Shown in pieces: positions 36,572 to 44,680 of a stretch of 64,000 nt of DNA. The notes under the pieces were generated by a model, which saw only the letters and a program-made list of their open reading frames with translations, was not told where the DNA came from and searched no databases. The DNA comes from Candidatus Corynebacterium faecigallinarum (GTDB lineage Bacteria; Actinomycetota; Actinomycetes; Mycobacteriales; Mycobacteriaceae). Position 1 is the first letter of the stretch, and the number at the start of each line of letters is the position of its first letter. The stretch covers positions 372,001 to 436,000 of the forward strand of contig DWVP01000024.1 of NCBI GenBank assembly GCA_019120175.1. Direction: 5' to 3'. The translations under genes and the position numbers were made by a program.

Positions 36572-37548
36572 GATTCTTCTCCTGTGTCGGGACCGGCAGA
36601 ACGGGGCGGTGCGGTGGCGGCGTCGGGGAGGTCGACGTCCTGTGTGTTGACGGTGACGGTGTCGACCATGCCGTCGGTGAGGCCCCAGGGGGTGAGGATC
36701 TCCTCGTACTGGCCGGAGGTGATCAGGTACTCCAGGGCAGCGGCGAAGGCGGGGACCAGGTCGGAGCCCTTGGCGAAGGCCCAACCGAAGGGCAGCAGGT
36801 CGAAGGCCTCGCCGGCCGGGATGAGCTTGCCCTCCGACAGTCGGATGGCGTAGTCGGTGACGGCCGAGTCCGAGCTCATTGCGTCGGCACGTTCCAGGGC
36901 CGTGGCATTGGCCGCGGCGTTGGCGGATTCGTAGACCAGCTTGTTGATCGCCGGTTGGCCGTCGGCGACGCACCGGTCGGACTTCACCTGGACATCGTCG
37001 GTGTCGGAGTAGGTGCCCTTCTGAACGGCGACGGTCAGCCCACAGGCGTCGTCGGGGTCCACGGTTTTGCCGGGTGTGGTCGCCCAGGAGATGCCCGAGT
37101 TGTAGAAGTCGACGAAGTCATAGGACCGCTGACGTTCCTCGGTGTCAGAGAACCCGGAGGTGCCGATGTCGACGGTGCCGCCGGTGATCGACGGCAGGAT
37201 CAGGTTGAAGTCCTGCTGCTGGAACGTCACGTCAAGTCCCAGGACCGCACCCGCGGCACGGACCAGGTCGACCTCGAAGCCGATGATGTCGCCGTGCGGG
37301 TCCTTGAACTGGTTGGGCGGGAAGGTCGGGTTCGTTGACGCGGCGATGCGCCCGGACGTCCGGTACTCCTGGGGCAGGAGTTCCTGGAGTTCGGGGACGG
37401 GGTCGGGCAGGGACTCGACCCACCCTTCCGGGTTCCCGGACTCCTCGTTGGTCACGCAGCCAGTCAGGGTGGCCGTCAACGTCACCGCCATGAGTGTGCC
37501 GGCGAACGCGGTGATGCCGCGGGCTCGGCGCAGAGGGCGAAGTGTCAT
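36568..37548 (-). CDS. Amino-acid ABC transporter substrate-binding lipoprotein
   Basis: A 326-residue SBP_bac_3 protein. The signal peptide ends in the lipobox LTGC with Cys31, so it is lipid-anchored outside the membrane. Family blocks: FPPNQFKDPHGDIIGFEVDLVRA, DFNLILPSITGGTVDIGTSGFSDTEERQ, GLTVAVQKGTYS and WAFAKGSDLVPAF. The acidic-substrate or glutamine class cannot be told apart by eye. It begins the operon, 8 bases after a TATACT box, and is divergent from the glutaminase gene, which hints at glutamine or glutamate as ligand. Confidence 0.92.
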   Translation of the reverse strand: MTLRPLRRARGITAFAGTLMAVTLTATLTGCVTNEESGNPEGWVESLPDPVPELQELLPQEYRTSGRIAASTNPTFPPNQFKDPHGDIIGFEVDLVRAAGAVLGLDVTFQQQDFNLILPSITGGTVDIGTSGFSDTEERQRSYDFVDFYNSGISWATTPGKTVDPDDACGLTVAVQKGTYSDTDDVQVKSDRCVADGQPAINKLVYESANAAANATALERADAMSSDSAVTDYAIRLSEGKLIPAGEAFDLLPFGWAFAKGSDLVPAFAAALEYLITSGQYEEILTPWGLTDGMVDTVTVNTQDVDLPDAATAPPRSAGPDTGEES

Positions 37549-37556
37549 GTCAGACG

Positions 37557-37562
37557 AGTATA
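37557..37562 (-). promoter_or_regulatory. -10 box TATACT of the amino-acid ABC operon
   Basis: A consensus TATACT on the minus strand, 8 bases before the binding-protein ATG. Together with the glutaminase box it fills a 48-base divergent region. Confidence 0.6.
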
Positions 37563-37582
37563 TTCGCCTGGTCGCGTTCTGT

Positions 37583-37588
37583 TACCCT
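37583..37588 (+). promoter_or_regulatory. -10 box TACCCT of the glutaminase gene
   Basis: TACCCT is 8 bases before the ATG at 37597, leaderless spacing. Confidence 0.5.
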
Positions 37589-37596
37589 CGGGCGGC

Positions 37597-38925
37597 ATGC
37601 AGACTCCGATCGCTGATTACCTGGCCGAGATTCTCGAGAAAGTCCGCGACGACGACTCCGGTGAGGTGGCCGACTACATCCCCGAACTGGAGGCAGCCGA
37701 CCCCACGCCGTTGGCGGTCGCGCTGTGCACCACCCAGGGGCGGATCTACAGTGCCGGTGACGACGGCCACGAGTTCACGATCCAGTCGATCTCCAAGCCG
37801 TTCGTCTACGCCGCCGCACTGCAGGATCGCGGCGTGGAGACGGTGCTCGACAAGGTCGGGATGGAACCCTCCGGCGAGGCCTTCAACGAGCTGTCGTTGG
37901 ACGGGACGACCCATCAGCCCGTGAACCCGATGATCAACGCGGGGGCGATCACGGTGAACCAGTTGATCAACGGGGAGGACTCCTCGGTGGAGGACCGGGT
38001 GGAGGTGATCCTCGACTATTTCTCGCGCCTTGCCGGTCGACAGCTGAGGATCGATGAGCGGGTCACCGGGTCGGAACTGGAGACCGCCGACCGAAACCTG
38101 GCGCTGGCCCACATGCTGCGCAGCTACGGGATCATCACCGACTCCGCGACGGACGCGGTGACGTCCTACACCCGTCAGTGCTCGATCATGGTGACGGTGA
38201 AGGACCTGGCGGTAATGGGTGTGACTCTGGCGCTGGGCGGGATCCAGCCGGTGACCGGGGAACAGGTGCTCGACCCACTGGTCTGCCGACAGGTGCAGGC
38301 GGTGATGGCCTCGGCCGGGATGTACGACGGGGCAGGCAAGTGGATGGCCTCGGTGGGGATCCCCGCGAAGTCCGGGGTCGCCGGTGGGGTGATGGGGACC
38401 TTGCCCGGGCAGCTCGGGATCGCGACGTTCTCGCCGCGGCTGGATTCCTCAGGCAACAGCGTCCGGGGCAGCCAGGTTTTCCGTGAGCTGTCGGAGAGCA
38501 TGGGTATGCACCTGATGTCGTCGGTGACCCGGCGAGGTACTGCGGTGCGAAGTGTGCGGCAGCGCGGTCTGGTGACTCTGGTGCGGCTGCAGGGCGGCAT
38601 CGACTTCGCCGGTGCCGAGGAGTTCCTCGACAGCGTGGCCGACCGGGACTTCAGCACCAAGCGTGTGGTGGTGGACATGCGACGGGTCAACGCGAGTAAC
38701 CCGGTCGGACGGCGCATGGTCAAGGAAGGCCTGCGACGGCTCCGTCTCGACGGTCTCCAGGTGGCCGTGCTGGACCCGGAGGAGATGCTCGGGGAACCGG
38801 TCTACGAGGACGGCACCCAGGTCGAGGAAGCCGCGGTCGACGATGTCGACGGCGGGAACCCCGGCGACGGAGGGGACGGCGTGGCCGGTGTGGTTGCCAA
38901 CCGTGAGGCAGCGTCAGGGCAGTAG
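37597..38925 (+). CDS. glsA: Glutaminase fused to a STAS domain
   Basis: A 442-residue protein. Residues 1-300 are a serine-dependent beta-lactamase-type glutaminase: nucleophile and base in TIQSISKPFVY (Ser64, Lys67), NPMINAGAI, and the GMYDGAGKWMASVGIPAKSGVAGG block. It hydrolyses glutamine to glutamate and ammonia. Residues about 320-420 are a STAS domain (LVTLVRLQGGIDFAGAEEFL, KRVVVDMRRVNASNP), a nucleotide or partner-binding module also found in anti-sigma-factor antagonists. The acidic tail is low complexity. It is divergent from the amino-acid uptake operon. Confidence 0.92.
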   Translation: MQTPIADYLAEILEKVRDDDSGEVADYIPELEAADPTPLAVALCTTQGRIYSAGDDGHEFTIQSISKPFVYAAALQDRGVETVLDKVGMEPSGEAFNELSLDGTTHQPVNPMINAGAITVNQLINGEDSSVEDRVEVILDYFSRLAGRQLRIDERVTGSELETADRNLALAHMLRSYGIITDSATDAVTSYTRQCSIMVTVKDLAVMGVTLALGGIQPVTGEQVLDPLVCRQVQAVMASAGMYDGAGKWMASVGIPAKSGVAGGVMGTLPGQLGIATFSPRLDSSGNSVRGSQVFRELSESMGMHLMSSVTRRGTAVRSVRQRGLVTLVRLQGGIDFAGAEEFLDSVADRDFSTKRVVVDMRRVNASNPVGRRMVKEGLRRLRLDGLQVAVLDPEEMLGEPVYEDGTQVEEAAVDDVDGGNPGDGGDGVAGVVANREAASGQ

Positions 38926-39051
38926 GCCGGTGACGTATGTCACGAGGTCGCCGATCATGCCGAAGGGCGCGGCGATCACCGAGCCGGCGATGAACAGCGC
39001 GTTGGAGGCGTAGGCTCCGATCAGTTCGGGGTCGAAGACGGGGAGATCCAT
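38914..39051 (-). CDS. 45-residue hydrophobic peptide, PorA/PorH-like porin candidate
   Basis: A 45-residue peptide beginning MDLPVFDPELIGAYASNA and ending TYVTGLLP. It has no cleavable signal peptide, a single amphipathic-hydrophobic helix and small residues, as in the mycomembrane channel peptides PorA and PorH, which are of similar length and carry no signal sequence. A strong AAGGAAGC ribosome site lies 8 bases before the ATG and a TACGAT box (39091-39096) about 40 bases before it, so it is a properly equipped gene. It overlaps the 3' end of the glutaminase gene by 12 bases on the opposite strand. Porin function is inferred from size and character only. Confidence 0.6.
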   Translation of the reverse strand: MDLPVFDPELIGAYASNALFIAGSVIAAPFGMIGDLVTYVTGLLP

Positions 39052-39090
39052 GTGAGCTTCCTTTGTCGGGGTTGCGGTACTACAACTTCC

Positions 39091-39096
39091 ATCGTA
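39091..39096 (-). promoter_or_regulatory. -10 box TACGAT of the 45-residue peptide gene
   Basis: TACGAT on the minus strand about 40 bases before the ATG, leaving a leader with a strong AAGGAAGC ribosome site. This is a normal led transcript, unlike most genes around it. Confidence 0.4.
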
Positions 39097-39238
39097 GAAA
39101 CCACCGCAGGTGTTTCGCACCGTCTCTGCCAGTCACGCCGCCCCATGTCAGAATCGTGGGATCATCTGACGGTCCTGGACAGAAAAACCGGCTATTCGCC
39201 CCACCTTTCTGACGTTGCCTGCCTGCGGACCAAGAAAA

Positions 39239-39275
39239 CCCCCGTTGACCTTGAACATCAAGGTGTCAACGGGGG
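39239..39275 (-). terminator. Rho-independent terminator of tRNA-Leu
   Basis: CCCCCGTTGAC (39239-39249) pairs with GTCAACGGGGG (39265-39275), with further inner pairing. On the minus strand the stem is followed by TTTT. It lies 10 bases downstream of the tRNA. Confidence 0.85.
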
Positions 39276-39284
39276 TGTTCAGGG

Positions 39285-39358
39285 TGCCCCAGGTGAGACT
39301 CGAACTCACACTGGACGGGTTTTGAATCCGTTGCCTCTGCCAATTGGGCTACTGGGGC
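39285..39358 (-). tRNA. tRNA-Leu (anticodon CAA)
   Basis: A 74-base cloverleaf on the minus strand: acceptor GCCCCAG/CTGGGGC (7 pairs), D arm, anticodon stem ACGGA/CCCGT (4 pairs and one A-C mismatch) with loop TTCAAAA, so anticodon CAA reading UUG. The variable loop is only 5 bases (CCAGT). The T arm is GTGAG/CTCAC with loop TTCGAGT, and the discriminator is A. CCA is not encoded (ACCC follows). Leucine tRNAs normally have a long variable arm; the short form is unusual. A terminator follows, and a TAATAT box lies about 45 bases upstream. Confidence 0.92.
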
Positions 39359-39476
39359 CGTGTTCTTCCGTGTTCTTCAAGGACCGCCGGGATCCTCAAG
39401 GGATATTACGGCAGGCGCAGACGCCGGACCAACACCGGGGTGCGCCTGGCCGGGTGAACTGCCCGCGGGGCGGGCG

Positions 39477-39482
39477 TAGGCT
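39477..39482 (+). promoter_or_regulatory. -10 box TAGGCT of the pterin dehydratase gene
   Basis: TAGGCT is 6 bases before the ATG at 39489, leaderless spacing. Confidence 0.55.
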
Positions 39483-39488
39483 GGGGCT

Positions 39489-39827
39489 ATGTCGAAGAAC
39501 ATTCTTTCCGAGGCAGAGATCACCTCCGAGATCCAGGCAGCGGCGCTCGTCGGCTGGAGCATTGTCGACGGGCTGCTCGCCGCCACGTACGAGACGAAGG
39601 ATTTCGCCACCGGCCTGCGGCTGGTGAACCTCATCGGAGCGGCGGCCGAGGCCGCCGATCACCACCCCGACATCGTCCTGACCTACCCCACGGTCAGGAT
39701 CACGTTGGTAAGCCACGACGTCGGAGGGCTCACCGGTCGCGACGTGGACATGGCGCGGCGGATCAGCGAGATCGCCGACCAGGAAGGCATCGCGGCGGAC
39801 ACCGCGCCGTCCGGAGAATCGGAGTAG
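39489..39827 (+). CDS. 4a-hydroxytetrahydrobiopterin dehydratase (PCD/DCoH family)
   Basis: A 112-residue protein with the PCD signature AADHHPDIVLTYPTVRITLVSHDVGGLTGRDVDMARRI, including the histidines of the active site. The enzyme dehydrates pterin-4a-carbinolamine. No aromatic amino-acid hydroxylase is nearby, so in this organism it may act on other pterins such as molybdopterin or folate-derived ones. Leaderless ATG after a TAGGCT box. It converges on the TetR gene with 31 bases between stop codons. Confidence 0.88.
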   Translation: MSKNILSEAEITSEIQAAALVGWSIVDGLLAATYETKDFATGLRLVNLIGAAAEAADHHPDIVLTYPTVRITLVSHDVGGLTGRDVDMARRISEIADQEGIAADTAPSGESE

Positions 39828-39858
39828 GGCACTGCCCGGCGGGTAGCCGGGGAGGCTG

Positions 39859-40512
39859 CTACGCCTCGCCGTCGAGTACCTTCTGGATCAGGCTGCCGTA
39901 GTAGTCCACGAAGGCGTCGACGTCAGCCTGCTTGAAGTAGTCCTGGGTGATCAGACGGCGCATCATCGCCACACCGATGAGCATCGAGATCGCCGCCTCT
40001 GCGCGCATCTCCGCGTCGCTGATGTCGTCACCGTGTCCGGCACGGGTCAGTTCGTCCGCCTCTGCATACACCCGCTGCAGGACCGGGGAGACGACCTGGG
40101 AGCGGAACACCTGACCGAGGGTGGAGACGATGTGGCGGTTTCCGCCGGCTTCGGCGAGCTTGCGGATCAGCGAGTTGGGGGAGTCCTCCGGGGCCTCGAT
40201 GACCACGCGGAGCAGGGCGGTGCCCAGGCAGTCGAAGTCCAACCCGGCGATACGCTCGGCCACCGCGGAGAAATCGAGTTGGGCCTCGTAGAGGTTCTCC
40301 TTGGTGCCGAAGTACTTGATGATCAGCGGTGCGCTGACCCCGGCCTCAGCGGCGATCTCCTTGAGTGAGACCTCGCTGTAGGGACGCTGGTTGAAGGCGA
40401 CGCGGGCGTGATCCAGGATGCAGCCTCGTGTCTCCTCGGAGCGACGCCGGCCACCGGAGGAATTCACTTCGGCGCTGGATGAGTTCGGCGCGCTGTCGGT
40501 CTGGTCAGTCAT
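39859..40512 (-). CDS. TetR-family transcriptional regulator
   Basis: A 217-residue TetR/AcrR protein. Helix-turn-helix: DHARVAFNQRPYSEVSLKEIAAEAGVSAPLIIKYFGTKENLYEAQL at about 35-80. The C-terminal domain is the TetR_C type with LIRKLAEAGGNRHIVSTLGQVF. A polar, Ser-rich N-terminus of 25 residues precedes the DNA-binding domain. The ATG is 7 bases after a TATCCT box. It is divergent from polA with 88 bases between starts. Ligand and targets unknown; nothing suggests that it controls polA. Confidence 0.88.
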   Translation of the reverse strand: MTDQTDSAPNSSSAEVNSSGGRRRSEETRGCILDHARVAFNQRPYSEVSLKEIAAEAGVSAPLIIKYFGTKENLYEAQLDFSAVAERIAGLDFDCLGTALLRVVIEAPEDSPNSLIRKLAEAGGNRHIVSTLGQVFRSQVVSPVLQRVYAEADELTRAGHGDDISDAEMRAEAAISMLIGVAMMRRLITQDYFKQADVDAFVDYYGSLIQKVLDGEA

Positions 40513-40519
40513 GGCGACT

Positions 40520-40525
40520 AGGATA
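40520..40525 (-). promoter_or_regulatory. -10 box TATCCT of the TetR gene at 40512
   Basis: TATCCT on the minus strand, 7 bases before the ATG at 40512. Confidence 0.5.
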
Positions 40526-40600
40526 GCCCTGACGAACGTGGAATGCGGTACTCAACCATCATCAGTGTGTCCGGACAATCGGGGCGTGCGGGAAGGTCAT

Positions 40601-43315
40601 ATGTCAGAGAACTCCGGGAACCAGCAGGGCAAACCGACGATGCTGTTGCTCGACGGCCATTCACTGGCGTTCCGCGCCTTCTACGCCCTGCCGGCCCAGA
40701 ACTTCTCCACCACCGGCGGGCAGTACACCAACGCCGTCTACGGCTTCCTCGGCATGTTCCTCGGACTGGTGGAGGCGGAGCGTCCCACCCACATCGCCGC
40801 CGCCTTCGACCTCTCCGGGCCGACTTTCCGTGAGAAGGAGCTGCCGGAGTACAAGGCGCAGCGTCCGGAGACCCCGCCGGAGTTCCGCGGCCAGGTGGAG
40901 CTGATCCAGCAGACCCTGGAGTCGCTGGGCATCACCACCCTGACCAAGGAGTCCTACGAGGCCGACGACATCATCGCCACCCTGGCGGTCCGCGGCACGG
41001 AGGCCGGGATGCGCACCGTGATCTGCACCGGTGACCGGGACAGCCTGCAGCTGGTCAACGACGATGTCACCGTGCTGTACACCCTGCGTGGGGTGTCCGA
41101 GCTCGACCGGTTCACCCCGGCCCGGGTCAAGGAGAAGTACGGGGTCACCCCGACCCAGTACCCGGACCTGGCGTCGCTGCGTGGTGACACCTCCGACAAC
41201 ATGCCCGGTGTCCCGGGTGTGGGCCCGAAGACCTCCCAGAAGTGGATCGAGAAATACGGAAGCCTGGACGCGGTACTGGAGAACCTCGACGACTTCGGCG
41301 GCAAGGTCGGCGATGCACTACGGGCCAACATCGACAACGTGAAGCTGGCCCGCAAGATCACCGAGATGGTCCGTGACCTGGACTTGGGTGACCTCGACGG
41401 GGACGGGGACCCGCTGTCGGCGCTGCGTCCGCGTGAGGTCGAGGCGTCCCGTGCCGTGGAGGTCTTCGACGACCTGCAGTTCGGCAACAACCTGCGCAAC
41501 CGCACCTTCCGCGCTATGGGGATCGAGTTCGAGGACGGCAATGACGTCGAGGTCACCGTCGACGAGGTCGCCGACGGCACGTTGGGGAAGTGGCTGACCA
41601 CCCACGCCGGCTGGAAGCCGGGACGTGCCGGCGGGGACGCTGCGGTCAACCGTCCGCTCGCTGTGGCGGTCACCGGCGACGGAGCGCCCTTCGGCGGACG
41701 CGCCGACACCCTGTCGCTGCTTGACCCGCAGCCCGGTGACGACGGCGCCCTGCACTCGGTGGCGATCGACCTCTCCGACCAGGATCCGAAGGACGAGGAG
41801 GCGCTCACCGATTACCTCGCCGACGCTGCCGCCCCGGTCTGGCTGCACGACGCCAAGCAGGCCTGGCACATGCTCAACGGGTCCGGGCTCGCCCTGGCCG
41901 GTGTCGAGCACGACACCGCCCTGGCCGCCTACCTACTGCGTCCTGACGTCCGGGCGACCGACCTGGCGGACGTCCTTCAGCGCCACGTCGGACACGAGCT
42001 CGCCGCGGACGCGCCGACACCGGTGCGTGCCCAGGCGGTCCGCGACCTGGTCGCCGCGCTGACCCCCGAGCTGGCCAAGATCGGTGCCATGGAGCTCTAC
42101 CTCGATCTCGAGGTGCCGCTGGCCACGGTGCTCGCCCGGATGGAAGGCTACGGCATCGAAGTCGACAAGGCCTCGCTTCAGGAGCTGTCGGACGACTACG
42201 AGGGAAAGATCAGCGAGGAGGTCGCCGCCGCCAGGAATCTCGCCGGCGACGACAAGCTCAACCTGTCCAGCCCCAAGCAGCTGCAGAAGGTGCTCTTCGA
42301 GGACTTCGACCTGCCGAAGACGAAGAAGACCAAGACCGGCTACTCCACCGCCGCCGGTGAGCTGGAGAAGCTCACCGAGCAGACCGGGCACCCCTTCCTC
42401 GGCCACCTGATGGCCCACCGCGAGTACCAGAAGATGAAGTCCACCATCGACGGACTCATCGATGCCACCGGCGATGATGGCCGGATCCACACCACCTTCA
42501 ACCAGCGGGGTGCGGCGACCGGACGACTGTCGTCCTCGGAACCGAACCTGCAGAACATCCCGGTGCGGACCGAGGCTGGACGACACATCCGCGGCGCCTT
42601 CCGGGTCGGCGAGGGTTACCAGACATTGCTCACCGCCGACTACTCGCAGATCGAGATGCGTGTTATGGCGCACCTGTCCCAGGACCCCGGCCTGACCGAG
42701 GCCTACCGGGAGGGCGAGGACCTGCACAACTACGTCGGCTCCAAGATCTTCGACGTGCCGGTCGACCAGGTCACCCCGGAGTTGCGACGTCGGGTCAAGG
42801 CGATGAGTTACGGCCTGGTCTACGGACTCAGTGCCTTCGGCCTGTCCCAGCAGCTCTCTATCTCACCTGGTGAGGCGAAGCAGACGATGGACACCTACTT
42901 CGAGCGCTTCGGCGGGGTGAAGACCTACCTCGACGAGGTCGTCGCACAGGCGACGTTGGACGGCTACACCGAGACGCTCTACGGGCGCCGGCGCTACCTG
43001 CCGGAGCTCGGGTCGTCCAACCGGGTGGCCCGCGAGAACGCCGAGCGTGCGGCGCTGAACGCGCCGATCCAGGGAACCGCGGCGGACATCATCAAGCGGG
43101 CGATGTTGCGCGTCGAGCGCGAGATGACCCGCCGTGGCCTGCAGTCACGCGTGCTGTTGCAGGTGCACGACGAGCTGGTCGTGGAGGTCGTCGAGGGCGA
43201 ACTCGAGGAGATGACCGCGCTGCTGGAGGCGGAGATGGATGCCGCAGCCGAGCTGCGCGTGCCGCTGGACGTCTCCACCGGGGTCGGCGAGAACTGGGAG
43301 GCCGCCGGGCACTGA
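40601..43315 (+). CDS. polA: DNA polymerase I PolA
   Basis: A 904-residue repair and Okazaki-fragment polymerase. The N-terminal 5' nuclease is intact (LLLDGHSLAFRAFYAL, YEADDIIATLA, VICTGDRDSLQLV, SLRGDTSDNMPGVPGVGPKTS). The middle 3'-5' exonuclease domain lacks the family DxE catalytic pair and is reduced, as in other actinobacterial Pol I, so no proofreading is expected. The polymerase has LLTADYSQIEMRVMAHLSQD, RRRVKAMSYGLVYGLSAFG and LLQVHDELVVE. An in-frame upstream reading from 40418 is not credible; the ATG at 40601 has a GGAAGG site. Confidence 0.96.
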   Translation: MSENSGNQQGKPTMLLLDGHSLAFRAFYALPAQNFSTTGGQYTNAVYGFLGMFLGLVEAERPTHIAAAFDLSGPTFREKELPEYKAQRPETPPEFRGQVELIQQTLESLGITTLTKESYEADDIIATLAVRGTEAGMRTVICTGDRDSLQLVNDDVTVLYTLRGVSELDRFTPARVKEKYGVTPTQYPDLASLRGDTSDNMPGVPGVGPKTSQKWIEKYGSLDAVLENLDDFGGKVGDALRANIDNVKLARKITEMVRDLDLGDLDGDGDPLSALRPREVEASRAVEVFDDLQFGNNLRNRTFRAMGIEFEDGNDVEVTVDEVADGTLGKWLTTHAGWKPGRAGGDAAVNRPLAVAVTGDGAPFGGRADTLSLLDPQPGDDGALHSVAIDLSDQDPKDEEALTDYLADAAAPVWLHDAKQAWHMLNGSGLALAGVEHDTALAAYLLRPDVRATDLADVLQRHVGHELAADAPTPVRAQAVRDLVAALTPELAKIGAMELYLDLEVPLATVLARMEGYGIEVDKASLQELSDDYEGKISEEVAAARNLAGDDKLNLSSPKQLQKVLFEDFDLPKTKKTKTGYSTAAGELEKLTEQTGHPFLGHLMAHREYQKMKSTIDGLIDATGDDGRIHTTFNQRGAATGRLSSSEPNLQNIPVRTEAGRHIRGAFRVGEGYQTLLTADYSQIEMRVMAHLSQDPGLTEAYREGEDLHNYVGSKIFDVPVDQVTPELRRRVKAMSYGLVYGLSAFGLSQQLSISPGEAKQTMDTYFERFGGVKTYLDEVVAQATLDGYTETLYGRRRYLPELGSSNRVARENAERAALNAPIQGTAADIIKRAMLRVEREMTRRGLQSRVLLQVHDELVVEVVEGELEEMTALLEAEMDAAAELRVPLDVSTGVGENWEAAGH

Positions 43316-43336
43316 ATGCTCGGTTGAGGTGTCCAG

Positions 43337-43870
43337 TCAGTCGTCGTCCTCCTGGGTCACCAGTTGGACACTCCGGACCCCGGAGACCGTGGACAGCTCG
43401 GCGACGAGATCGTTGGCGGACTGGCGGCCGCTCAGGCCGAGTTGCAGCGACGTCCGGCCATCCTGTGGCTCGCCCTGCTGGCCAGCTTCCTGCACGGACC
43501 AGCCGTGCGCGGTGGTCGTCGAGAGGATGCTGCGGAGCAGCCCGCGGCCGTCGTCGTAGGAGAGGATCATCTGGACCCTGGTGTCCCCTCCAGGCAGCGA
43601 TCGGGAGAGCAGGCGAAGCCCGTAGGTGAACAGGAAATGCAGGACCGTGACCACGATCGCCAGTAACCACAGGCCGGCACCGGCTGCGGTACCGATCGCC
43701 GCTGTCTCCCACACGCTGGCGGCCGTGGTCAGGCCGAGAACGGTATTTCTGCGGGTCAGGATCAGACCGGCACCCAGAAAACCGATCCCGGAGACGATGC
43801 CGGCGGCAATACGGGACGGGTCGAAGCTGACCTGGGCCCCGAGGATGTCGCTGAACCCGTATTTGCCCAC
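43337..43870 (-). CDS. MgtC/SapB family protein, N-terminally truncated
   Basis: 177 residues corresponding to the second part of MgtC: RIAAGIVSGIGFLGAGLILTRRNTVLGLTTAASVWETAAIG is the classical block, followed by two more helices and an ACT-like C-terminal domain. The N-terminal 50-60 residues of the family (the first helices and GLERE-type motif) are absent. The frame stays open 23 codons upstream of the GTG (reading TASALFVLV) and then meets TGA, with no plausible start or ribosome site, and the HAD gene follows closely. It is probably a truncated remnant, or starts at an unusual site. Confidence 0.6.
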   Translation of the reverse strand: MGKYGFSDILGAQVSFDPSRIAAGIVSGIGFLGAGLILTRRNTVLGLTTAASVWETAAIGTAAGAGLWLLAIVVTVLHFLFTYGLRLLSRSLPGGDTRVQMILSYDDGRGLLRSILSTTTAHGWSVQEAGQQGEPQDGRTSLQLGLSGRQSANDLVAELSTVSGVRSVQLVTQEDDD

Positions 43871-44001
43871 CAGGACGAACAGTGCGGACGCGGTCCCCCC
43901 GTCTAGGCTACGCCGCGCGGGCCCACCGGCGAGTCATCGTGCACCGGGCAGGATGGCACTTAGCGCGGCGGAGGCGATGAGGTCAGCGGTGCAGCGCGGA
44001 T

Positions 44002-44646
44002 CTATCGTATCCGCACCGAGAGCCCACACGTAGCCACACTGACGGTGGCATGCGACAGATTCGGGACGATCTCGTCGGCGTCAGTGAGCTCGGTGGCATC
44101 GTATGAGGTGGCCACGCCGAGCACCGTGGCGCCGGAGGCGCTACCCGCGAGGATCCCGGCCGGAGCGTCCTCAACCACAAGACAGTCGGACGGATCGACG
44201 CCGAGAGCTGCAGCGGCGGCGAGGTAACCCTGGGGGTCGGGCTTGCCGGCGGTGACGTCCTCGGCGGTGACGAGGACGCGCGGGACGGGCAGTCCGGCAG
44301 CTCGAAGGCGGTTCTCCGTCACCTCCCTGGCCCCGGAGGTCACCGCCGCCCAGCGGCTGGCGGGGAGCCGGTGGAGGATGTCGGCGACGGTGGGAAGGGC
44401 GATGACCCCGTCCAGGTCTCCGCGTTCCATGCGGTCGAGCTGTGCCAGGGCATCCCGAACCTCGGTCGCCGGGATGAGCTCGGCCAGTGTGTCCTCGGTG
44501 CGGCGGCCGTGGGAGATGGCCATGATGTGGTCGATGTCCAGGCCCCGCTGGGCGGCGAAGGCCGTCCAGACACGGGTGACGGCCGGTGTCGAATCGACCC
44601 GGGTGCCGTCGATGTCGAAGAGTATGGACTCGAACTGAGTGCGCAT
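44002..44646 (-). CDS. HAD-superfamily phosphatase (sugar-phosphate type)
   Basis: A 214-residue HAD hydrolase. Motif I is LFDIDGTRVDSTP with nucleophile Asp11, motif II VTSGAREV, motif III GKPDPQGYLAAAAALGV and motif IV VEDAPAGILAGSASGA. The cap is the alpha-helical type I of the phosphoglucomutase/glycerol-phosphatase group, so small phosphosugars or polyol phosphates are likely substrates. The ATG follows a TAGAAT box by 8 bases. Confidence 0.88.
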   Translation of the reverse strand: MRTQFESILFDIDGTRVDSTPAVTRVWTAFAAQRGLDIDHIMAISHGRRTEDTLAELIPATEVRDALAQLDRMERGDLDGVIALPTVADILHRLPASRWAAVTSGAREVTENRLRAAGLPVPRVLVTAEDVTAGKPDPQGYLAAAAALGVDPSDCLVVEDAPAGILAGSASGATVLGVATSYDATELTDADEIVPNLSHATVSVATCGLSVRIR

Positions 44647-44654
44647 ACGAGCCG

Positions 44655-44660
44655 ATTCTA
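44655..44660 (-). promoter_or_regulatory. -10 box TAGAAT of the HAD phosphatase gene
   Basis: TAGAAT on the minus strand, 8 bases before the ATG at 44646. Confidence 0.55.
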
Positions 44661-44680
44661 CCGGGGTGTGCTTCCCGGGC

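Noticed and set aside
35612..36973. 453-residue version of the ABC permease
   Set aside because: The first 134 residues are an Arg-rich shadow of the binding-protein gene; the ATG at 36571 gives the normal family length.
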